The notes below the pieces were generated by a model. That model did no database searches. It had not been told where the DNA came from and saw nothing but the letters and a program-made list of their open reading frames with translations. A DNA stretch of 64,000 nucleotides, from assembly GCA_002359735.1 (NCBI GenBank), contig DENS01000003.1, positions 119,286 through 183,285 on the forward strand, in the 5' to 3' direction. Origin of the DNA: Micavibrio sp. UBA2638. Its GTDB lineage: Bacteria; Pseudomonadota; Alphaproteobacteria; Micavibrionales; Micavibrionaceae. The translations under genes were made by a program, and so were the position numbers. Positions 59,388 to 64,000 of the stretch are shown here, in pieces (positions within the stretch are counted from its first letter, which is position 1; the number at the start of each line of letters is the position of its first letter).

Positions 59388-59690
59388 ATGAGCCTTGAAT
59401 ACGTGATACAGCACATTCAAAACAAACTGGCCTTGACCCCCCCTTTCAACGCCACGGTGAAATTTGACTTTCAAAACGACGGCGTTGTATTCATTGATGC
59501 CACACAAAACCCGCCAGATATCAGCCAGAATGATCGCGATGCCGATGTCACGTTTATATGCCCGCTCGCTGTTTTCAATAAAATACTGGAAGGGCAACTA
59601 GACCCCACTATGGCCTATATGACATCGCAACTAAAAATCAAAGGGTCAATGGGTCTGGCGATGAAACTCAATGCCATGCTGGAGGTATAA
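59388..59690 (+). CDS. SCP2 sterol-binding domain-like protein
   Basis: 100 residues from the ATG at 59388. A single small lipid-binding SCP2-like domain: VIQHIQNKLALTPPFNATVK, DADVTFICPLAVFNKILEGQ and the C-terminal LKIKGSMGLAMKLNAMLEV, typical of the family. It may bind acyl-CoA or other hydrophobic ligands. An in-frame upstream extension to 59325 lacks family similarity. A TATAAT immediately upstream suggests an almost leaderless mRNA. It faces fadL with a shared terminator hairpin between. Confidence 0.88.
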   Translation: MSLEYVIQHIQNKLALTPPFNATVKFDFQNDGVVFIDATQNPPDISQNDRDADVTFICPLAVFNKILEGQLDPTMAYMTSQLKIKGSMGLAMKLNAMLEV

Positions 59691-59811
59691 ACACACCAAA
59701 AGCCGGCAGGCATAATCTGAACAAAACGGCCACAAAGCATTCCAGCCGCATATGACCCGCGCTGACCCAATTTGAAGCCTCACGACCATACCGGCTAAAA
59801 CGGCCAACACA

Positions 59812-59840
59812 AAACCCCGCCAGACAAACCAGCGGGGTTT
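59812..59840. terminator. Intrinsic terminator between SCP2 and fadL genes
   Basis: AAACCCCGC (59812-59820) pairs perfectly with GCGGGGTTT (59832-59840). Short A and T runs on both sides allow use in both directions. Confidence 0.8.
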
Positions 59841-59895
59841 CATGATTCATGTTCTAATAGATCAGCGAGAGGCAATCACCCCCCGGTAGTGATCC

Positions 59896-61152
59896 CTAGA
59901 ATTTATAGTTAACAGAGGCGCCGAAAATAATGACGTCACCGCCAGTATTGGCGCGCACTTCTGACGGGTTGGCCGCTGTATTTCTAAGCAGGTTTACTTC
60001 CTGATCCTGAATGTGGATATAGGTACCGGACAAATCAAATGACCATTTATCATCCCAGTTATAGGTTGAACCAGCAGAGAACCAGTGACGGTCACCATCA
60101 GGTGTCAATGTTGTTCTGTATTCATCTGTTGTCGGTGTTTCATCATATTGATATCCGGCACGCACCGTCCAGGCATCATTCAGTTTGTAATCAAAACCGG
60201 CAGAATAAGCCATTGAGGTCTGATAGTTCTGTACAATCGCATTGCCCACATTGCCGCCGACGATGTTTGTGACCTGAATTTCATCAAAATCATTCCAACC
60301 AAACCAGGTGGCCGAGCCCAAAAGGGTCAAACGATCATTCACGTCATGCGCGACACTGAAATTGGCCATATCAGGCAAGTTCAAATCGGCATTTCCAACG
60401 ATATTGGCATCTGCGCCGGCAGTGTTTCTGATGATCAGGCGACCACTCAATTCATGGCGGATTTCAGACCGATATTCCGCGCCCAAACGCGTGCCTTGCC
60501 AAGGTTCGGCCAAAACACCAACCTTAAAACCGGCTGTGATATCATCCCCGTCCAGTGACTGCGTTCCTTCAGAGGTCCCGAACAGGTTTTTCTGTAATTC
60601 GGCAGAGGCTTTCTGAATAATCACACTACCGCCAACCGATAACCAGTCGCTGTATTTATAAGCCATACTTGGCGTGACATCGATGGTTGTCAACTTGGTA
60701 GAGGTCGAATCATAACGGCCGAACCACCCATCATCATAATCATTGGATAAACCAAATGGGGCCGAAATACCAAGGCCCAGCCACAGCTTGTCCGTGATTT
60801 GCTGGCTGATATAGGCACTGGGAACAGGGGTCGGATCATATGGATTGCCGCCGTCACCTGTGCTGGCCGGGGCCCCGACAGGCAATGTTGTCCCGGCATC
60901 GCTTAGATCGGCCTCAGGCACCAGTACGGTTACACCGACATGGGCATTGCCCCCCGGTAAATACGTCATACCTGCGGGGTTAAAAAACTGGATACTGGCA
61001 TCACGCGGATGCGCGGCGGAACCGGCAAATGACGCACCCTGACCAGACACAGATTGTTCCTGAATATAAAAACCGGCGGCATTGGCCTGACCGGACGCGG
61101 CCAGAACAAGGGCCGCACTTGCCGAACTCAGTAAAAACTTTTTAAAATGCAT
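59896..61152 (-). CDS. FadL/OmpP1 family outer-membrane transporter
   Basis: 418 residues. The signal peptide ends near residue 25 (SGQANA/AG). The mature N terminus GFYIQEQSVSGQGASFAGSA and the NPAGMTYLPGG motif are typical of FadL hatch segments, and the rest is beta-rich with a terminal Phe (VIFGASVNYKF), as in outer-membrane barrels. FadL proteins import long-chain fatty acids or hydrophobic aromatics by lateral diffusion. AAAGGAGAG precedes the ATG. The SCP2-like lipid-binding protein next door is a suggestive neighbour. Confidence 0.94.
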   Translation of the reverse strand: MHFKKFLLSSASAALVLAASGQANAAGFYIQEQSVSGQGASFAGSAAHPRDASIQFFNPAGMTYLPGGNAHVGVTVLVPEADLSDAGTTLPVGAPASTGDGGNPYDPTPVPSAYISQQITDKLWLGLGISAPFGLSNDYDDGWFGRYDSTSTKLTTIDVTPSMAYKYSDWLSVGGSVIIQKASAELQKNLFGTSEGTQSLDGDDITAGFKVGVLAEPWQGTRLGAEYRSEIRHELSGRLIIRNTAGADANIVGNADLNLPDMANFSVAHDVNDRLTLLGSATWFGWNDFDEIQVTNIVGGNVGNAIVQNYQTSMAYSAGFDYKLNDAWTVRAGYQYDETPTTDEYRTTLTPDGDRHWFSAGSTYNWDDKWSFDLSGTYIHIQDQEVNLLRNTAANPSEVRANTGGDVIIFGASVNYKF

Positions 61153-61308
61153 AAAACTCTCCTTTAATAAAAACTTTGTAAGCCTAAATTACAGGTGAAA
61201 GCCGCAAGGGAATAGAGACAGAATATAATGCGGCGCACAAAAGCACAGCGAGTGTTGTAATTTTACAACACTAACGGATACTTACCGTACTCTATGGAAA
61301 ACAATATA

Positions 61309-61953
61309 TCAGGATTGTGTTAAGTGACGAACGATATCCGCGGTAATCATGTCCACATCATCTTGAATACGATAGATCGAAATAACCTGGTTATCCGGGT
61401 TCATAAAATAAATAAAGCTAGAGTGATCAACGCTGTAATCGGTGGCATCCTCGGATTGAACCTTGGTGGAAAAAACCTTGAACCCCTGTTTCACGCGGTC
61501 AATTTGTGCTGGCGTGCCCGTTAAACCAACCAGATCCGGGTGAAACATACCAACGTAATCATGCATAACCTCTACTGTGTCACGCTCCGGGTCCACGGTG
61601 ATAAACAGGGGCTGGATTTTTTGCGCTTTGCGCTCATCCAGCGCGTTCATCACTTGCGAGATTTTCTGCAATTCTGTCGGGCAAATCGCCGGGCAATAGG
61701 TAAACCCGAAATAAATCAGTTTATATTGGCCGTCATAATCGGCCTGGGTTACGGTGACGCCCTGATCATTGACCAGTTCAAAACGCCCGTCTAATGCAAT
61801 GCCCTTCACGGCCTGCGATACTGGCGCAGATGATATGTCAATATCACCGCTGCTTTGCTGGTCCTGAATCTGGATCCAGGCAATAAACGCGCCGATGGCC
61901 AATCCGACCAATGACAGAATAAATGTACGAATAAGGCGTTTTTTCAGTGTCAT
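61309..61953 (-). CDS. SCO1/SenC family copper protein
   Basis: 214 residues from the ATG at 61953 (GGAG upstream). One N-terminal membrane anchor (about 8-27) and a thioredoxin fold with the Cu-binding C87-x-x-x-C91 (GFTYCPAICPTEL), the conserved acidic FITVDPERDT and a late His (YSVDHSSFIYF). SCO proteins deliver copper to or reduce the CuA site of cytochrome c oxidase; a PCuAC partner is encoded at 9.3 kb. A longer reading from 61983 is possible but less likely. Confidence 0.95.
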   Translation of the reverse strand: MTLKKRLIRTFILSLVGLAIGAFIAWIQIQDQQSSGDIDISSAPVSQAVKGIALDGRFELVNDQGVTVTQADYDGQYKLIYFGFTYCPAICPTELQKISQVMNALDERKAQKIQPLFITVDPERDTVEVMHDYVGMFHPDLVGLTGTPAQIDRVKQGFKVFSTKVQSEDATDYSVDHSSFIYFMNPDNQVISIYRIQDDVDMITADIVRHLTQS

Positions 61954-62021
61954 TTTTATGCTCCAGCTTGACAATTTCCTCAAATATGTAAGGGTGCAGG
62001 CATCAAAAGTAAAGTAAAGAT

Positions 62022-62103
62022 GAAACCCTTGGCGGTGTCTTTTTTTAAAGACTGAGAAATACGCCTTGAACCTGTGGGTTGGAACCCGCGTAGGAAAAGG
62101 AAA
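62022..62103 (+). promoter_or_regulatory. TPP (thi-box) riboswitch
   Basis: Conserved elements appear in order: P2 GGCG/CGCC around a P3 stem GTCTTT/AAAGAC, the pyrimidine-binding CTGAGA (62052-62057), TGAACCTG (62067-62074), a GGG/CCC stem, and GCGTAGGAAA (62088-62097). P1 appears to be ACCCTT with AAGG near 62097, so the ribosome-binding AAGGAAAG lies within or beside P1. TPP binding would hide it and block translation of the following gene and, by coupling or attenuation, thiC. Confidence 0.88.
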
Positions 62104-62111
62104 GCTAGAGA

Positions 62112-62447
62112 ATGCCTCATATCATTGTCGAATATACCGACCATTTGAACGTCGATATTGAAAAACTGACGATCGAATTACACCACACGCTCTGTCATCA
62201 ACCAACCGTAACCGCGCAGGCCGTGAAAACCCGCGCCTTACCCGTAAAAGCCACAGTTGTCGGCGAAGGCAAGGATCATGACAAAATGATCCATATATGC
62301 CTGAAGTTACTGCCTGGCCGTGACGATAATCTGCGTAAGGCCATGGCGCAAGCGCTATGCGACACTGCGCGTAAAATCGCGATGGACGAACACATTACCA
62401 TTTCGGTTGAAACTGCCGAATTACACGCGCCAAGTTACATCAAATAA
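62112..62447 (+). CDS. 5-carboxymethyl-2-hydroxymuconate isomerase (CHMI)-like tautomerase
   Basis: 111 residues. It begins MPHIIVEYTDHL, so Pro2 becomes the catalytic N-terminal proline after Met removal, and ends SVETAELHAPSYIK. Landmarks VKTRALPVKATVVGEG and KMIHICLKLLPGR match the CHMI/HpaF subgroup of the tautomerase superfamily. CHMI normally acts in homoprotocatechuate breakdown, but no such genes are here. Instead the gene sits directly behind a TPP riboswitch and before thiC, so a role tied to thiamine synthesis or its by-products is worth considering (inference). Confidence 0.88.
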   Translation: MPHIIVEYTDHLNVDIEKLTIELHHTLCHQPTVTAQAVKTRALPVKATVVGEGKDHDKMIHICLKLLPGRDDNLRKAMAQALCDTARKIAMDEHITISVETAELHAPSYIK

Positions 62448-62458
62448 AAACCCCAATC

Positions 62459-62528
62459 GTCAGTGCGAGCGCAGAAAAGCAACCCATCTGGATTGCCGCG
62501 CCAGACCTCCGGTCTTCCTCGCAATGAC
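62459..62528. repeat. 70-bp palindromic element, probable interspersed repeat
   Basis: The outer arms GTCAGTGCGAG (62459-62469) and CTCGCAATGAC (62518-62528) are complementary with one mismatch. The interior has an AGACC/GGTCT hairpin and GGATTGCCGCGCCAGACC. Elements of the 'GTCATTGCGAG ... GGCAATCC' type are dispersed in many proteobacterial genomes. Confidence 0.7.
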
Positions 62529-62551
62529 TATTTTTAAAAAAGGAAAAGATC

Positions 62552-64000
62552 ATGACCAAAACAGAAAAACACATTTGCCCATCCACCACGCACGTCACGC
62601 AAGGGCCGCTGCCTGCCTCCAAAAAAGTCTATATCGGGGCGCACAAAGTGCCGATGCGCGAAATTTCGCTAACGAATGACGAAAAATTCACCGTCTATGA
62701 TACTTCCGGCCCCTACACGGATGAGTCCGCCACGCTGGATATCATGCGCGGATTGCCGAAAATTCGCCGTGAATGGATTATGGGCCGCGGCGATGTGGAA
62801 GAGGTCGAGGGCCGCCGCATCCAGCCCATCGATAACGGCTATAAGGACGAGGCCGCGCTGGAACGCCGCAAGGTCAAGCACGAAAAATTCCCGGCCAGCC
62901 CCGATAAACCCTTGCGTGCGAAACCCGGCCAGAATGTCTCCCAAATGCACTACGCCCGCAAAGGTATCATCACGCCCGAAATGGAATACATTGCCATCCG
63001 CGAAAATCAGGCGCGCGAAGCCGTCCACAACACCCATGGCGGTGAAGGATTCGGCGCGAACCTGCCCGATTTCATCACGGCCGAATTTGTGCGTAAAGAG
63101 GTCGCCGAAGGGCGCGCCATTATCCCCGCCAATATCAACCACCCGGAATCAGAACCCATGATCATCGGCCGTAATTTCCTGGTGAAGATCAATGCCAATA
63201 TCGGGAACTCCGCCGTAACCTCCTCCATCGGGGAAGAGGTCGATAAAATGGTCTGGGCAACCCGTTGGGGCGCGGATACGATTATGGATCTGTCTACGGG
63301 GAAAGACATTCATGACACGCGCGAATGGATCTTGCGCAACTCGCCTGTGCCGCTGGGCACCGTCCCGATCTATCAGGCGCTGGAAAAAGTGGGCGGCATT
63401 GCCGAAGACCTCACCTTTGATATCTTCGCCGACACATTGATCGAACAGGCGCAGCAAGGCGTGGATTATTTCACCATCCATGCGGGCGTGCGCCTGCCGT
63501 TCGTACAGTTCACAGCCGACCGTTTGACCGGTATCGTCAGTCGCGGCGGCTCCATCATGGCGAAATGGTGCATGGCCCACCACCGCGAGAGCTTCCTCTA
63601 CACCCGCTTTGAAGAGATTTGCGAGATTATGAAGGCCTATGACGTGTCCTTCTCCCTTGGGGACGGATTGCGCCCCGGCGCCATTCGGGACGCCAATGAC
63701 AAGGCCCAGTTTGCCGAGCTGAAAACCCTGGGTGAGCTGACCAAGAAAGCATGGGACCATGATTGTCAGGTCATGATCGAAGGCCCCGGCCACGTGCCCA
63801 TGCACATGATCAAGGAAAACATGGACAAAGAACTGGCCGAATGCCATGAGGCGCCGTTCTACACGCTCGGCCCGCTGACCACCGATATCGCCCCCGGGTA
63901 TGACCACATCACATCGGCCATCGGCGCGGCGCAAATCGGCTGGTACGGCACGGCGATGCTGTGTTACGTGACGCCGAAGGAACATTTGGGCCTGCCCAAC
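62552..64000 (+). CDS. thiC: Phosphomethylpyrimidine synthase ThiC (3' end outside window)
   Basis: 483 codons are open from the ATG at 62552 (AAAGGAAAAG upstream) to the window end. ThiC is a radical-SAM enzyme that turns aminoimidazole ribotide into the HMP-P pyrimidine of thiamine. Landmarks are YDTSGPYTD, MHYARKGIITPEMEYIAIRE, AVTSSIGEEVDKMVWATRWG, DLSTGKDIHDTREWILRNSP, FTIHAGVRL, EGPGHVPMHMI and GPLTTDIAPGYDHI. The radical-SAM Cys cluster lies near the C terminus, outside the window. The riboswitch at 62022-62103 and the CHMI-like gene lie upstream. Confidence 0.98.
   Translation, partial: MTKTEKHICPSTTHVTQGPLPASKKVYIGAHKVPMREISLTNDEKFTVYDTSGPYTDESATLDIMRGLPKIRREWIMGRGDVEEVEGRRIQPIDNGYKDEAALERRKVKHEKFPASPDKPLRAKPGQNVSQMHYARKGIITPEMEYIAIRENQAREAVHNTHGGEGFGANLPDFITAEFVRKEVAEGRAIIPANINHPESEPMIIGRNFLVKINANIGNSAVTSSIGEEVDKMVWATRWGADTIMDLSTGKDIHDTREWILRNSPVPLGTVPIYQALEKVGGIAEDLTFDIFADTLIEQAQQGVDYFTIHAGVRLPFVQFTADRLTGIVSRGGSIMAKWCMAHHRESFLYTRFEEICEIMKAYDVSFSLGDGLRPGAIRDANDKAQFAELKTLGELTKKAWDHDCQVMIEGPGHVPMHMIKENMDKELAECHEAPFYTLGPLTTDIAPGYDHITSAIGAAQIGWYGTAMLCYVTPKEHLGLPN

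Noticed and set aside
1..64000. tRNA, rRNA, CRISPR arrays, phage genes and transposases.
   Set aside because: Looked for by characteristic motifs on both strands. None was recognised by eye; a covariance-model and profile search would be needed to exclude them.

Overview
The window reads as a contiguous chromosomal stretch of an alphaproteobacterium of moderate GC. Marker genes are an NDUFA12-type complex I accessory subunit, a DUF2155 protein, a phasin, a SPOR-tailed D,D-carboxypeptidase, a short class I ribonucleotide reductase and a mitochondrial-type SCO protein. A Micavibrio-like or Rhodospirillales-like lineage fits, but the placement is inference. Gene density is high. No tRNA, rRNA, CRISPR array, prophage or intact insertion sequence was recognised. 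Almost all genes look like core chromosome. The clearest accessory-looking stretch is AT-rich DNA at about 55.7-57.2 kb.

Layout. 0-8 kb: a split Aer-like aerotaxis receptor (PAS protein plus chemoreceptor, cut by the window edge), an Old Yellow Enzyme, a secreted Asp/His-rich protein, guaB, rlmE and a BepA-like M48 protease. 7.7-10.2 kb: two DsbA-like oxidoreductases and a PCuAC copper chaperone overlapping aroQ. 10.3-15 kb: the alphaproteobacterial cluster accB-accC-aat facing DUF2155-mlaD-NDUFA12, then ridA. 15-18.8 kb: a response regulator fused to a deaminase-like domain, a prepilin-like protein and an ABC exporter. 18.9-23.7 kb: clpA, a double DUF305 protein, clpS and a phasin. 24-30.8 kb: dacA, a second prepilin-like protein, two lipoproteins, a Fur-controlled small protein, hldE, and a LapG-like protease carrying what looks like a c-di-GMP-binding MshEN domain. 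30.9-35.7 kb: three related acyltransferases, one with an internal stop, interrupted by pyk.

36-46 kb: nrdA and nrdB lie about 5 kb apart, and each is preceded by a pair of NrdR-box-like sites exactly 31 bp apart. Between them are msrB, a histidine phosphatase, a Zur-like regulator and tandem cysteine-containing secreted paralogues. 46-52 kb: a GT-C-like membrane protein diverges from a tightly overlapping GT2, methyltransferase, GtrA, nucleotide-sugar dehydratase and SDR operon, probably for surface glycan modification. 52-55.7 kb: ilvA, phoH behind a hairpin-rich leader, two unknown overlapping genes and ohr. 55.7-59.2 kb: AT-rich small membrane genes and a 118-bp direct repeat placed after two successive genes, then a long acidic coiled-coil secreted protein. 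59.3-64 kb: an SCP2-like protein, FadL, SCO1, and a TPP riboswitch driving a CHMI-like tautomerase and thiC (cut by the window edge).

Themes. Envelope and LPS work: hldE, acyltransferases, glycan operon, mlaD, dacA. Periplasmic redox and copper handling: two DsbA-like proteins, PCuAC, SCO1, MsrB, metal-rich tails. N-degron proteolysis: aat, clpS, clpA. Metal- and nucleotide-responsive regulation: Fur box, Zur-like protein, NrdR boxes, TPP riboswitch. The most unusual items are the MshEN-LapG-like fusion, the receiver-pseudodeaminase fusion, the riboswitch-controlled tautomerase and the repeat cassettes at 56.6-57.2 kb.
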